NCBI GenBank assembly: GCA_006538405.1
Contig: BJKQ01000002.1
Span: 992,001-1,056,000 of the forward strand
Direction of reading: 5' to 3'
Length of the DNA stretch: 64,000 nucleotides
Origin: Hansfordia pulvinata
Taxonomy: Eukaryota > Ascomycota > Sordariomycetes > Xylariales
How positions within the stretch are numbered: the stretch's first letter is position 1; every line of letters starts with the position of its first letter. The position numbers and the translations under genes are program-made. Shown piece after piece: positions 46,901 through 60,913 of the stretch. Below the pieces are notes generated by a model. It was given only the letters and a program-made list of their open reading frames with translations. It did not search any database and was not told the DNA's origin.

Positions 46901-48441
46901 ACTCTCTGCACGATTTGGCAAGGTCTTGTGATCTTGCGTGAGTGTCTGATGTCATGGTGTAAGCAACTATGACGTGAAAGCTTCTTCTCATCAATTACAT
47001 GCCTTCTGCTGCGAGCCGGTCCCTCACGTGGGTAATGGTTTGTCTCAGGAGAGCCTCGAGTCGATTGACAGCGATGCGGTAATCGTTCTGATCAGCATGG
47101 TCGAATCTCACAAGGCCACCATGATCTGAATTATTGCAGGCAATCGCATTGCCTTCAGAATCAGGCAAACCTGTTGCACAAGCCGATTCTTTAGTAACCA
47201 TTATGCAGGGCAGCCCGACTCTGCGCCACATGCCGTTCTCAAACTGTTTCCGATCAGTCTTCATCGAGGGGGTAGTGCTTGTCAATAGGTATCATACCGC
47301 GAGAGTTGGACTTTCGAGTCGCTCGTAGAACGTCAAGATCTTCAAGCGACCGTTGCCAATCTCTGAGAACTGAGTGTTCAACTTCGCCAAATAGTCCGAG
47401 GGCTCTGAATCCTTGTCTGTTTGGATACATTCGATCATTTTCTGGTTGGGTTGGCCCTTCACCAGACTGAGCAGCTGGGTATTTCGCAGACCGAGATTTG
47501 GAACACCGAAGAACATGATGCCATAGCATGAATCCAGCATCTGCGCAGCCTGGTGGTCATATGTGTTCCGGATGGATCTACCACGAGCTTCTATGAGTGC
47601 CTTGAGGGCTACTAGCCATCATTATGTCAATTGATACATAGGAACTCACTTCTTTGATAACAATACCGCCCAAACTGTGCCCTATAAGCATGATAGGACG
47701 CCCAGGTACCTGTGGTAGAGTATCAACTCTGTGAAGTGCTTATGGAAGTTTCGCTCCATCATCGGAAACTTACCCTGAAGAGCTCTACCGTTTCTAACAG
47801 AGCTTTTCCGAGGTCAGACAGCGAGACTTTGGCACGGCTTCCAGGTAATTTGGTATCGTATCCGTAGAGCAAAATTCTCAAATTCAGCTGCTCGGCGCCC
47901 AGAAAGTCTCGAATCCAGACGCTGTCATTTGTACGAGACTTCCAGGATCCAAGCGGATGGCATCCAAGACCCGGAACCACAAGAACACTGTCGCGACTCA
48001 GAATTAGCAATCGCGGATGAAGGGAAAGAGCACTCACTCGGCGTCGACATTGGTACCATCTCCATGCGCATAGAGTGGTGTGATGCCGTCGAAATCAAGA
48101 GAGAAATGATAGGCCATGTTTCTTTGGCGAGCAGAGACATTGAGCTGCTCACTGAGCTCTTCATCCTTCAACGCCGTGGCGAAGGTGACTGTAGCGCAAA
48201 ATGAGAGGTTCCAAGGCACGAGAGAATGGCACACTATGTCGCTGGTGCTTTCTTCGAGGATTGGATTTTGCGAGACGATGTCGCGCAGGCTACTTGTCAA
48301 TTCGAACGAGGAGCTGCTGGGGACGCGATTGATGCGCAAGGTGAAACGCCTGATGGGAGGCGTTGGTGATGTCGCTGCGGCCGAAGGAGGCGTCCGCGCA
48401 GGCATCTGGAGGCGCCACCAATAGCGCATGTTGTCTTGCAT
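43981..48441 (-). CDS. STAND/NLR-like protein: alpha/beta-hydrolase, NACHT NTPase, ankyrin repeats
   Basis: Proposed exons: 48038-48441, 47774-47987, 47650-47709, 47298-47600, 46999-47243 and 46932 onward. All splice phases agree. The N-terminal part is a PGAP1/DUF676-like lipase-type hydrolase: VLVVPGLGCHPLGSW, GHSLGGIVIKEA (nucleophile elbow), MFFGVPN, and NNSDHGGLVRFD (likely catalytic His). A linker (KSCRESLAFEAMDARRDDV) leads to the NACHT: Walker A LGKPGAGKSTLL and Walker B VLMVFDAVDEPGG. The C-terminal half has diverged ankyrin-type repeats (SGYTPLDLAV, DGRAPLHRAVMAGN, NPTGKTLLRIAV). An in-frame stop at 46995-46997 is removed by a putative 66-nt intron; otherwise these are two genes. 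At C run 44332-44335 the frame is one base short, and restoring it replaces a 37-residue shadow end with a coherent end stopping at 43981 (about 1390 residues). Such proteins act in fungal self/non-self recognition and cell death. The role here is inferred. Confidence 0.75.
45013..45192 (-). repeat. 90-bp tandem duplication in the ankyrin region
   Basis: Two adjacent 90-nt units (45013-45102 and 45103-45192) align without gaps at roughly three quarters identity by eye. Shared blocks include GTACCTTCTGCT, TTGTGACAT, TGATCGG and GTAGAG. Each encodes 30 residues (SERSTLFAFAVDTDQ-like against SEHSTSFVVVDNADQ-like), so the frame is kept. Confidence 0.85.
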
Positions 48442-49267
48442 GACAGGTGAGATGCGATCACCACCATGATAGGATCATGATGACTGTTCTTTCGAATCTC
48501 AATTGCGACGGAAGCATACCCTCGCATATTCCCGGGAGCGCGGCGGGCGTGGTTGAGTGATGCGCGAAGGGAGAAGCAGAACCTCCTGTCTCCCTCTTGG
48601 AGGTAGGTAGGTGGTCAACACACATGTCCCCCACATGTGTTCGTCCAAGACAGGAAAGCCTTATGCACAGTATGCGGTCGCAGATCCGTCACTGTGACCG
48701 CAGGCACTCTGCGTGACCAGGCACCCAGGGTGCCGGTGTTGTTCGCGATCTTCATTGGTGTACGGCCGGTGGGGTTGCTCGTCTGGCATGCGGTTATTGC
48801 GAGTGGGCAATGTACGGGGTAGCAAGCACAGACGGCATTGAGGCTGTGCCAGCTCATGACAATTGCTTCAGCATCACGTTTTTCGCACTGTCAGCTGCCA
48901 GTTGTCAGTCGTGCCTGAAAGTGGCGGTGTTCCGAGTACCGCCGTAAACGAGGCTGCGTTCTGTCGGTTGTCGTAGAAAAGGGTCAAAGCGCATCGTGCA
49001 AGTCGTCTGTTCATCGACGATTCTCACGGGGGTGCGTACCCAAGTCATTTAGATGATATCATGGGTATACAGAGTCTGCTCACTCTTCGAATTCCATGTA
49101 ACCCAGGTGCATTATTGTCATGAGGAAACACTGGCTTGTCAAGGGCCCACTGCGAGCTCTCTTAGGATGTCGCTGACCTCAAGGCTTCTTCGCTACCTAT
49201 GTCTGGGTTCGCTGTTTTGGAATCGCTTTGAGACTTGTCAGCTTCATGTCAAAGCCAGTGGTTCCCA
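48442..49267. other. intergenic region, NLR promoter
   Basis: I see no gene. A TAGG-type tetramer run lies near 48599-48612. Confidence 0.6.
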
Positions 49268-49314
49268 TTACGACTCGCGCCCCTGATCTCCCTGCTGGCC
49301 TTCTTGTCCCCTAG

Positions 49315-51976
<2,662 letters not shown>

Positions 51977-53515
51977 AGTGGTGCCGGATCTCGGGTCGAC
52001 GAACAGCAGCGGGAGGGAGAGTTGGCGGAAAGGAGAAGAGACAAAGGTAAAGCAGGGGAGGGGCGTGCCGTCGCGAGCTGGGCGCGGGTTGGGTTTTAGC
52101 GCAGGCGGTTCGCAAGGAGGGGAGAGGGCGAGAGTAGTAGTAGTAGTGGTGGTGGTCGTCGTAGTAGTATTGGATGGAGTGGTGGTGACGGAGAAAAGCG
52201 GCGAGGTCGAGGCGGGCAGACGTGAAGACAGCTGGGGTCCGAGATGCCGTATTCCCGAGCAGAAAGTCGTGCCCAGCCAGATCTGAAGACGGCGGGATGC
52301 TAAATCGACCAGAGGAATATACTTGTGCTATGTTCAACCCGCCAGCTGGCCTGGGACTCGTTGGGCGTCGTCTTCGTAGCGGCAGCGAATCACGGCCACG
52401 GCAGGGCAGGCGGCGGAAACGCAGAGGCGACCCTTGTAAGCTGCAGACGCCGGACCCAGAGTCTGCGGCACGTTGATCCTAGAACCTGCCGCGCGTTGAT
52501 CTCGGTAGTGAAGTTGCATGTAACTTGGGCGTCGTGGTGCTACTGTCGGTCAGCCCGTGAGGGAGGGCTGCTGCGCTGTGAGAGGGTGGTCTTATCAGAT
52601 GCGAACAGGAACAATACGCGAACATTCGGCAGTCCCGCTCAAAGAATGGCACACAGTGGTAGCAGAGGCACAATTGAAAGGAGGAGAGCTGACATGCAAA
52701 CACAGCACTGCGAACCGGTGGCGACTTGGATATCAGACAAGGCCGCCAGCGCAGACGCCGCCCGATGACAAAAATGAGAGCAATGGATTGCCCCTCCCCC
52801 ACCTCTCCGCCCTAAAGGACGCCGCATCCACAGGTCCTACCTGCACATGCACCTGGAAGTCCACCCCAACCTGGGTGTACTCCGGCTACCGTGTAAGAAT
52901 ACACACGAGGTCGTGCGAGGAGCCGGTCGATTGGTGTAGCAAACAGTCTACTTGCGTATTCGAGTTGTCGACCAATTGTCCCGGTACCTGCATAGAGGTA
53001 TTCTGGTACATCATAGATGAGGGCGCCGGGCTGCCTGTACCTGCCCTGTCGACCCGGTGGTGTTGAACCCCGCCACAGCCGCTGCCGTTGGGTGCCGTAG
53101 CTCGACAATGGGGGTTAGCCCGGTGGGTGCACCCCTCAGGGCTGTCTAGCGCTGGTGCAGAGGTGGTCTCTGTAACTCTGGTAGCCAGCTCGAGACTCGG
53201 GCTCTAACTTAGCTGCTATGGAGGACGGTTTAGGGGTGCACTACAGGGCTCTGTACTCGCGGCTCTCGGGGGGCTGCGCCATTGAGCTTCAGACGACAGC
53301 TGACAACATCCCGTACCTTCACCACTCCAGCTCGCCTCACCACATCGTCGACCCTCACACGCCTCGGCCGTGCCCTCACCACCGCGCCCACACCGCCACC
53401 GCAACTCCCCCAGTGCCAATTACCTTGTCGCAAACACCTCCACGCCGTCACCAATCGAACTCCACGCCCGCCCATCACCGCCACTCACTCCGCTCTGCCC
53501 CAGCGCACCGCCATC
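51977..53515. other. divergent promoter region of the kinase and TRAPPC1
   Basis: No gene is supported. A TAGTAG/GGTGGT trinucleotide patch lies near 52134-52170, and C-rich leader precedes the TRAPPC1 ATG. Confidence 0.6.
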
Positions 53516-54290
53516 ATGCCCATCCAGGTCTACTCCTTTTACATCTTCGACCGCCACAGTCAGTGCCCCCTTGCCGCATCTATCCCCAAGGGCTCTCCGT
53601 CTGTCCCGAACGCTCCCCAGCACCGGCCTCCTTACTTTGACTGACAACCGCTCAACAGCCGAGTGCATATACAGCAAGCTCTGGCTAGTCCCCCGCCCGC
53701 CTCGTCGCGCCCCGTCTCCCAGGCCCCGAGCCGCACCGGCACCGCGGCCGGCCCGGGCTCGAACACCGATCTGGCCCCCCCTCAGGCCAACGGCGGCAGC
53801 GGCGGCCCTTCCCCCCGCCCCCGCTCCGGCCGCGGCAGCGAGCGCGACCGCGCCGCCGACGACGCCAAGCTCATCTACGGCACCATCTTCAGCTTGCGCA
53901 ACATGGTCCGCAAGCTCGGCGGCGACGACGACGCCTTCATCTCCTACCGCACCGGCCAGTACAAGCTGCACTACTACGAGACCCCGACCAACCTGCGCTT
54001 CGCCATGCTCACCGAGCCCGGCGCCCTGAGCATGCGCAACGTCCTCCACCAGATCTACATCAACCTGTGGGTCGAGTACGGTACGTCGCTCCCTTCCCAT
54101 CTCCTCGCTGTGTATCGTGGGCTTCTATGGCAAAGATCAAGAAGCGAGTCGGAATACCTTGCCGCTGACACAGTTTCCGCCTCCAGTCGTCAAGAACCCC
54201 CTCTCGCCCGTCGAGCACAAGGGCGGTGAAGGCGTCCGCAACGAGATGTTCGAGATGGGCCTCGACAAGTTCGTCCGCGGCCTGATGTGA
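53516..54290 (+). CDS. BET5: TRAPP complex subunit Bet5/TRAPPC1 (one frame break)
   Basis: Three exons (53516-53558, 53659-54080, 54187-54290). The protein begins MPIQVYSFYIFDRH and ECIYSKLWL, the longin-like start of Bet5. After a Pro/Ser/Gly-rich insert it continues with the conserved core DDAKLIYGTIFSLRNMV, FISYRTGQYKLHYYETPTN, LSMRNVLHQIYINLWVEY, then NPLSPVEH and FVRGLM. Bet5 is a core subunit of the TRAPP vesicle-tethering complexes, which activate the Rab GTPase Ypt1 in ER-Golgi and Golgi traffic. The start and the core lie in different frames. One extra C in the run 53690-53694 joins LWLVPPPASS in frame, makes all phases consistent and gives 189 residues. For an essential gene this is almost certainly a sequence error. 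Confidence 0.9.
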
Positions 54291-55373
54291 AAGTCCGGCA
54301 GCAGTTCAAAAAAAAACGAAGACTCAATAACGAGGGACGTCCCAGACCTTTCGCGCGGTCCTTCTACCTGGCGAACAATTCGCCGCTCCTCAACAAAGAC
54401 GGTGCCGTCTTTGAGCGGCCAGACTTAGGTCAGGTGTTAAGATGACCGAGAGAACAGTGGCACTGCAAGAGGCCTGGCTGAGTTGAGGTCACGGGCCGTG
54501 AGAAAGCGAAACCCCGCCGGCCGTCGACTCGCTGGACAGCACCTGTCGTCTTGGCCAGGGCCTTTGCCGCCAACTAGCGTCCGGTAATAGGATGGCAGCG
54601 CCGATGTGGTGCTCTGCAGCGGACGCTTCGAGATTTTCTCGCGGTCAGGTGCACTTGGCAAAATGCCATCGCTCGGGGCAACAGTGCTTCGGCTTCGGTA
54701 GGGCCGGCGTCCATTGCAGGGTGGCATAGTACCACCCAGCCGGTCCAGAGAGTCCTAGGCCCCCGTCACAGTGATCTTGTGCACGACGGACTCATACAAG
54801 ATGGGACATTCGAAGAAAAGTGCCGGTAATTGAGCCCCGTGCACAATGGTGGCTTCGCTCCTTGGACCAATCTCCCGCGGAGTTCGAGATACAGGAAATC
54901 GTCGAAGTCAGGCTGAAGATACAATGATACATGTGGGTACAATGATGTGTGCCGGTGTTCTATAGCCAGATATACTGAGATGTCGCCCCTCAAAATGCAG
55001 CATAGTTTCGCACTCTCGCTGTTCTCCTCTGCTCTTCGCGCTTCTCTTGTGTGGCACCTCTGAGGATCCGCAGATCCGACAGCACATGCGCGTCGCTTCA
55101 TCGCCGACTACCGACCAAGCTACACAAGGCCAGGCACTCCCATAACCAAAAAGGCCTTCGACTGGCAAACGAGATGTTTTGCTGCGTTTTCATTATTTTG
55201 ATCGCTCTACTACAGCCCCATATATAAACCCAAGAAAAGTAAGAGAAAAAGAGTATATGTCCAGTCAACACCCCGCGTTTAAAAGTAGATTGCCCCGCCC
55301 TTCCCATCCAAGAATCGTGCCCCCTCTGTCCCGCGAAACCCGTGTTCCGGTAGCGGCATGCTCTCTCTCTGCA
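54291..55373. other. convergent 3' region of TRAPPC1 and PEX3
   Basis: No gene is supported. Two minus-strand frames of about 100 residues lack any recognisable content. Confidence 0.6.
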
Positions 55374-57231
55374 CTACCCGCTGGTAGCAGAGGTGGCCTT
55401 CTCCCACGCGCTCTCAAAGGCGGCCGAGGGCTCGCGGCCGGCTGGCTCCCCCGGCACCACGACCAGGCTGCCCTCGCCGGCCTGCCCCTCGACGGCCGTC
55501 GACTGCGTCAGTGAAATGTCGGCGTACGATCTCTCCGACTGGGACTCGTGGTACGACGGTGGCGGCGGCTGCTGCTGCTGCTGGTCCGGCTGTTGCTGCT
55601 GGCGGCGCTGGTGTTGCTGGTTCTCCTGCTCGTCCTGAATCTCGTTCTCCCAGTTGCTGCTGTAGACCACGGCGGCGAACGCCTCGAGGTCGCCGACGGC
55701 CTCCATCTCGCGGAGGTACTCGTTCCCGTTGCCCCCGCCCCCGACCTCGCCGCTACCGACTGTGTGCGCCTGCCGCGTCAGCAGGGAGAGAATCTTGGGA
55801 AGCAGCACGGCCCGCGTGGCTGCGTCTCCCGCTCCAATCTCGGCCGGCCCAGCCGTCTCCTCCTCCGGTATCCCGGTGACGGCCGTGGTCGTCGTGGTCG
55901 CAGACGAGTCAAAGGCCCCGTTCAGAAGCTTGTCGTTCAGCATGACGGAGAAGCCGGCCTCGAACAGCCGGGTCAGTACATGGTTGAAGGCAGGCGACTC
56001 GATGAGGTCAGACGTCTCGTCCAGCAGGCGGCGAAGAGGTGGAGACGAAGCGGCCCCCGCCTTGTCGCCTGTCGTTGACGACGCACTGTCGCCAATGACT
56101 CCCGACTCGCGCAGCACGAACTCCTCGAGGGTGGAGGGGGGTAGCAGCAGAGACAGCCAGCGAGAAGAGCCTCTGCCCAGCGGAGGCTCGGCGCCGGGAG
56201 CGGGCGCAGGTCCCTCGACCTTCTTCCGGACCTCCAGGGTCAGCTGGGAGAAGGTGTCGAAGCTCAGGAGGTCGCGGGGGCTGAGGTGGCCAAAGACGTC
56301 GCGCACGGCGGCCTCCACGCGCTCGCCCAGGTCGATGACGCCGCGATTCAGAAGCCACCAGCTGAAGGTCAGGTATTTGCGGTTCGTCTCAAAGTCGCTG
56401 CCATAGACCTGCTGGTCCTCCAGGTCGCCTCCGGCAGCGGGGGCGGCGACGCCATCGTCGTCATTATTCTCGAGGTGGATGGCGGAGTGATTGCCGCCGG
56501 TAGCAAGGGAGACAACGCTGGAAAGGTAGCTGCGACGGCCGAGGAGGTTCAGCTGGACGCGAGTGAGCATGGTCAACAGACCCAGGGTGTAGACGAGGGT
56601 GAAGGCGCGCGTGATTGCTGGTCGCCAAGCATGTCAGTCAAGGGTCGGCGGGTGCGACAGAGGGGTAGCATCACTCACAGCTTATAGTCAGGTCATCCCA
56701 CAGCTGCCTCTTCGACTTTTTCGATTTGGGCGGCGGGGCGTCTTTGGGTTCTTCGGGCGCCGGCTGGGGCTGGGCGGGGTCTTGCGAGTCGGGAGGCAGA
56801 GCGACCTGGCTGGCGTGGACAAGGCTGTCGCTCTGGAGGCTGGCATTGGTGGTGCTCTTAGACTCGTCCTCGGTGAGGGTGGTGTCGGCAATGCTAGGAG
56901 CGGTGGAGCTCTTGTTGCCGGCGGCGGCGCGAGAGGCGCTCTTCATCTGTTGGATCTCGAGGGAGATGGACTCGGTGTCCATCGCTTGCAGGAGGTTTGC
57001 GGTGGCGGTGGGCAGCAGGGCAAGGACGGTGAATGTGCAGTCCTCCTGGTTCTGCTCGAAGCGGCGGCGCAGGTTCTCCTTGGCGATGCGGTCGGAGCTC
57101 ATGCGCTCGCGGGCGTCGTTGATGCGGTTGAGGACGTATTGGGTGGCGAGGTAGCCGGCGCCGACGACGCTGACGCCGATGGCAATGGGCGTGCGGTTGC
57201 GCCGCAGCCATTGTCGCGCGGTGGTCAACAT
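55374..57231 (-). CDS. PEX3: peroxisomal biogenesis factor 3 (peroxin-3)
   Basis: Two exons (56679-57231 and 55374-56617; 61-nt intron) encode 598 residues. The N-terminus MLTTARQWLRRNR with the hydrophobic segment TPIAIGVSVVGAGYLATQYVL (about 14-34) is the Pex3 membrane anchor. RMSSDRIAKENLRRRFEQNQEDCTFTVLALLP is the hallmark following segment, and SITRAFTLVYTLGLLTMLTRVQLNLLGRRSYL crosses the exon junction. Pex3 is the membrane receptor for Pex19 and starts peroxisomal membrane assembly; in yeast it also binds Inp1 and Atg36. The protein is longer than yeast Pex3 because of an Ala/Ser/Pro linker (about 110-175) and a Gln/Pro-rich C-terminal region with poly-Gln and a PPSY motif. Confidence 0.93.
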
Positions 57232-58639
57232 AGTGGAGGCGCGCAGCGGGGCTGGAGGTTTTCCTCCGCCGGGTTGGGGGTGGCGATGCTGCTGTTGGTG
57301 TTGACGGAATGCCGTCTTGTGTCGGGCAGATGGTTGCGAAGGCAGACTGGAGGGTGGCCCGCTGTCGGCGTCGGCAGAGGACGTAAGCGATCAAGTGGGT
57401 TAGGTCGTAGCCCGGGTAGGGAGGTTAGGTAGCAGGTAGGTAAATCGGCTAAAAGGCCCAGGTCTCGAATACCTAATGGAGTAGCCGACGGCACCGTATT
57501 GGACGGAGTGGGCGCGGAGCACTTGACAGCACTGCCGTCTACCTATGCTGGAAGATACGTAGGCAGCTGATGCAAAAGCTTGAGCTGCGTTGTTCGTAGG
57601 TGAAGAGCCCGGGCTCGCTGAAGTGGTCTCCGAGCCGTTGGTTGCAACGAAGAGGGCGGAATGGGAGGGTCCACACCGAGGCCTTGGAAGCTCGGCTCGC
57701 GATGGTCGGAGGCGGTGGAGGCTGGACTGGCGAAGGGCACGGGGGAGCAGAGATGCTGGCGGCACGCGAGCACCTGAGGATTGGCCGCAGGGTTCATGGA
57801 ACTGCAGGTGCCCGCTGACCTGCGAGTAAATGCCCATAACTTAATTATCATACAGGCGGCGGAGCAAATTACGGCCAAGGGGATGCCATGCTCTCTTGCT
57901 TAAACAGCGCCCAATAGTCGTCGACTCATCAAGGGCATTGACACCATCATGCTCCAAGGTGAAGGTGGTACCTGGTATTATCTACCGTAAGACAGCCAAT
58001 CCCAGTAAGGTACCTGTCGACGGCAAACACGATCTGCTTCGCCAGGCACACGCATACGTGGACGCCGTGGATTCTCAGCAACGGCATCGACCACGGCTCT
58101 ATCGCTATTGCGAGTACGGAGTACGCTGGCCCGCACGCCCATCGGTCGCATTGACGTCGGGCCGGGCCCCCGGGCGCGTGCCTCGGCTCTTCCACGAGTA
58201 CTCGTCGTCATCCGTCGCTGGTCCTTGCCATGTGCAGGCAGCCCACCAGCCACGTCTCGCGGTGGAGCCGCCAGGCGTGCGAAAGCAGTGCGGGTACGCG
58301 TACTCGTACTTGTGCTGCTTCTGATCACCACCAGAGACGATGCCTTTGGTCAGGTAAGGTACCCAGGGTGCCAGGCTACCTACTCGTACCTAATCTGCCG
58401 CCCAACTCCACAGAACTCCCCGTCGTCTGTCTTGAGACCCCCTCAGTCTAGGACGGGTAGCTAGCTGTCCGCCTCACATCACGTGCCGACGGCAAGGACG
58501 ATACGGGGTCTGCAGGTTTCGTTCCCACTCTGCAGCACTGGCGCTGGCCAACACGCCACGGAGAGAAGGGATAAGCCGTGCAAAATGAAAGAGCCGCCAA
58601 CAGACGACCCGGACCCAGATCACTGGCAAAAGAATATAC
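57232..58639. other. intergenic region upstream of PEX3
   Basis: No gene seen apart from the PEX3 promoter. TAGGTA-rich sequence lies near 57417-57445 and TACTCGTA octamers at 58301 and 58381. Confidence 0.6.
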
Positions 58640-58741
58640 TGCTCAGTATGAGGCTTGAACTCATGACCTTGGCATTTACTATGTATTTCCCATTGCTGAG
58701 GAATATTAGTACCACGCTCTGACCAACTGAGCTAACCGAGC
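58640..58741 (-). tRNA. tRNA-Ile (AAT) with intron
   Basis: Read on the minus strand, acceptor stem GCTCGGT pairs with ACTGAGC, plus discriminator A. The D arm is GCTCAGTTGGTCAGAGC, anticodon stem TGGTA/TGCCA, and T arm ATGAGTTCAAGCCTCAT. The anticodon AAT is at 58705-58707. A 28-nt intron (58676-58703) lies one base 3' of the anticodon. A TTTT terminator follows within about 10 nt. It is a near-copy, in inverted orientation, of the gene at 60815. Confidence 0.93.
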
Positions 58742-59336
58742 GACTGATCCAGTTGTGAACAACCGGTCGGTTTCATGTGATTCGATGGAAGAGAGTTGGT
58801 TTAGCTTGAAACATGTTACCTCTAAAATGGCTTGGAGGATACAGTCGTGCAATGCCCCAACTGATTGGGAAAGCACGGTGTTGTATATTCGGACGGTACG
58901 CGGGGCTGCTTCACGAGAAGAACTTGAAGCAGCAAAGCAACATGAGCTGCATGGCAGCCCAGCAAGAACACACAGTTGGTGAGGTCCGGTAGGAGGTGGT
59001 CAACACTCGGCTTCAAGTCCAAGCCCTTGGCTTAATTATGTGGTATTATTCAAGGACGGCTTCGCCTAGCTAGGCCGATTGCCTCTCTCTATGAAGTTAT
59101 TGACAACCAAGACACCTCAGCCGTTTGAGCGGCGTCAGGCACCAGCAACAGCCAAGCACATATGTCGTCCAACATCCCTCTATGCATGCCATGCCCCAGT
59201 CAACGGGCAGCACCAGATACCACTCACCCCAAAACACCTTGAACGCCCCAACGCAATGCCAAGTGGCCCATGATCAGAATCAGAGTCAGAACCCGAGTCT
59301 TTCGCGGAAGCTCGCCGCCATCTGTTGAGCCGCCTC
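58742..59336. other. intergenic region between tRNA-Ile and ATG101
   Basis: I see no gene. Confidence 0.6.
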
Positions 59337-60199
59337 CTAGTATATGCCCAGAGCGCGGGTGGTGGCCGCGGACCAGCCGCCGCCACCGCTTCCGCCCGAT
59401 CCGACTGCCCCGTTGCCGGAGCCCCCTGCCGAGGGGCCCATGGCGGGCGACGAAGGAGCGGGGCTGGCGGCGGATGCCGACGCCGGCAGGCTCTTGCGCT
59501 TCTGGTTGACGTAGATCTGGTAGGGGAACGGGTTGGCGTCGCTGGTCATGATGGGCGGAATGTGGTCCTTGTGGGCGTTGACGCAGGTGACGATCTTGAG
59601 CGCCGTGGCTGTCAGCGTCTGCTCGGTGGCGCGGCGGACTTTGGCGCGTTCTGCGGAGATGGAGATGGGTGGGGCGGATTCTGTCAGTCTCTAATCATCA
59701 TGAAGGCTTGGTAGGTATCCAGGCAGAGAAAGTAGATGGAGTAATGTGATGGGTGAAGCGGAGAAGGGGGGAGGGTAATACCCGTATCAGTGCGGGGCTC
59801 GGCAACGGCGACCTTAAGAGTCCAGGTCTCCCAGCAGACCTCCTCGTCGCGACCGGCGCCGTACCAAGCCTTCTTGCGCCTCTTCTCGAAGAACTGGACG
59901 GTGATGGTGCCGCGACCGCCGTTGCTGTTGGCGGCCGCGTTGGAGGATGTCGTGGTGGTGCGCAGGGCGTCGAGGTCGCGGGCCAGCTCGGCGGTGCGGC
60001 CCTCGATCATGGTGTCGAGCTCGGCATCGTCGACGTAGGGCAGAGAGACATTGTCGAGAACGTCGCGCGAGCGAGGGGCCAGCGGCGGGAAGAAGCGGTG
60101 GAAGAATATGGTGTGCAGGATGCCGCGGACGACGTCGCGGACCGAGGCCGGGTCGGCAAAGGCGTCGAGAATGAATTCCTGCGGAGCGGGCTGCTCCAT
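59337..60199 (-). CDS. ATG101: autophagy-related protein 101
   Basis: Two exons (59782-60199 and 59337-59650; 131-nt intron) encode 243 residues. The start MEQPAPQEFILDAFADP is followed by RDVVRGILHTIFFHRFFPPL, LPYVDDAELDTMIEGR, ITVQFFEKRRKKAWYG and DEEVCWETW, then EPRTDT joins ERAKVRRATEQTL and CVNAHKDHIPPI, with NPFPYQIYVN near the end. This is the HORMA-fold Atg101 sequence. It pairs with the HORMA domain of Atg13 in the Atg1/ULK1 initiation complex at the phagophore assembly site. S. cerevisiae lacks it and uses Atg29/Atg31 instead; filamentous fungi and S. pombe keep it. The acceptor at 59651 was chosen because it gives the family's TERAKVRR continuity. The C-terminal 50 residues are Ser/Gly-rich and not conserved. 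Confidence 0.94.
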
Positions 60200-60814
60200 G
60201 CTGGGAGGTTTGGAGGCGATGCTCCCCGTGACGGATGCGCAAATACACTTGGTGTGTCTGTTGGGCCAATGAGGCCGGGCGGTCGCAGTACAAAGGTTGC
60301 TGTGATGTGGCCGAATACGGAGGATGGCAGGACCGCCGGGGCTTGCGAACGTAGATGCGCAAGGATAATATGACTCTGCTTCTGTGCCTACGACGACGCC
60401 ATGTGAAGCTCTGGCGTCTCGGCGCGCTCGCGAAACAATGACAATGAAGAAGGGGGGTATGCGCGGCCTTGCCTTAGGCCAAAGTAGGAGCTCATGTGGG
60501 TAGCAGAGGCCGCAGGAAGCCGTGATGACCGGGCAGCAACCATGTGAACGCATGAGTCACGCCCACCAGCGCCCGCGCCTTATCAGCTCTGACCAACCCC
60601 GCCACCAGCCCTCGCAGCGGCGGGCGGCGCCTGCGACTCAAAGGCACGCACCCCCACTAACACGGTCGCCTCTCTCCACTCGTATCGTCCACCTTTGGCT
60701 ACCACTTACCCCACCTCTAGTGTCCAATCTTGGAGCAGATATGGGAGCCAATAATGACGCTGTCCTCCAACAATGACCCAACACCCGACCAGCTTGCAAA
60801 CAGCTGGATCAATC
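60200..60814. other. ATG101 promoter and tRNA 5' flank
   Basis: I see no gene. The open frame upstream of the ATG101 start (to 60553) has no conserved content and is taken as leader. Confidence 0.6.
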
Positions 60815-60913
60815 GCTCGGTTAGCTCAGTTGGTCAGAGCGTGGTACTAATATCTCCTTCACCGGAATACAAAGTAAATGCCAAGGTCATGAGTTCAAGC
60901 CTCATACTGAGCA
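60815..60913 (+). tRNA. tRNA-Ile (AAT) with intron
   Basis: The arms are the same as in the copy at 58640-58741: GCTCGGT/ACTGAGC acceptor, TGGTA/TGCCA anticodon stem, ATGAGTTCAAGCCTCAT T arm. The anticodon AAT is at 60849-60851. The intron (60853-60877, 25 nt) differs in sequence from that of the other copy. A TTTT terminator follows in TATTCTTTTGCC. Confidence 0.93.
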
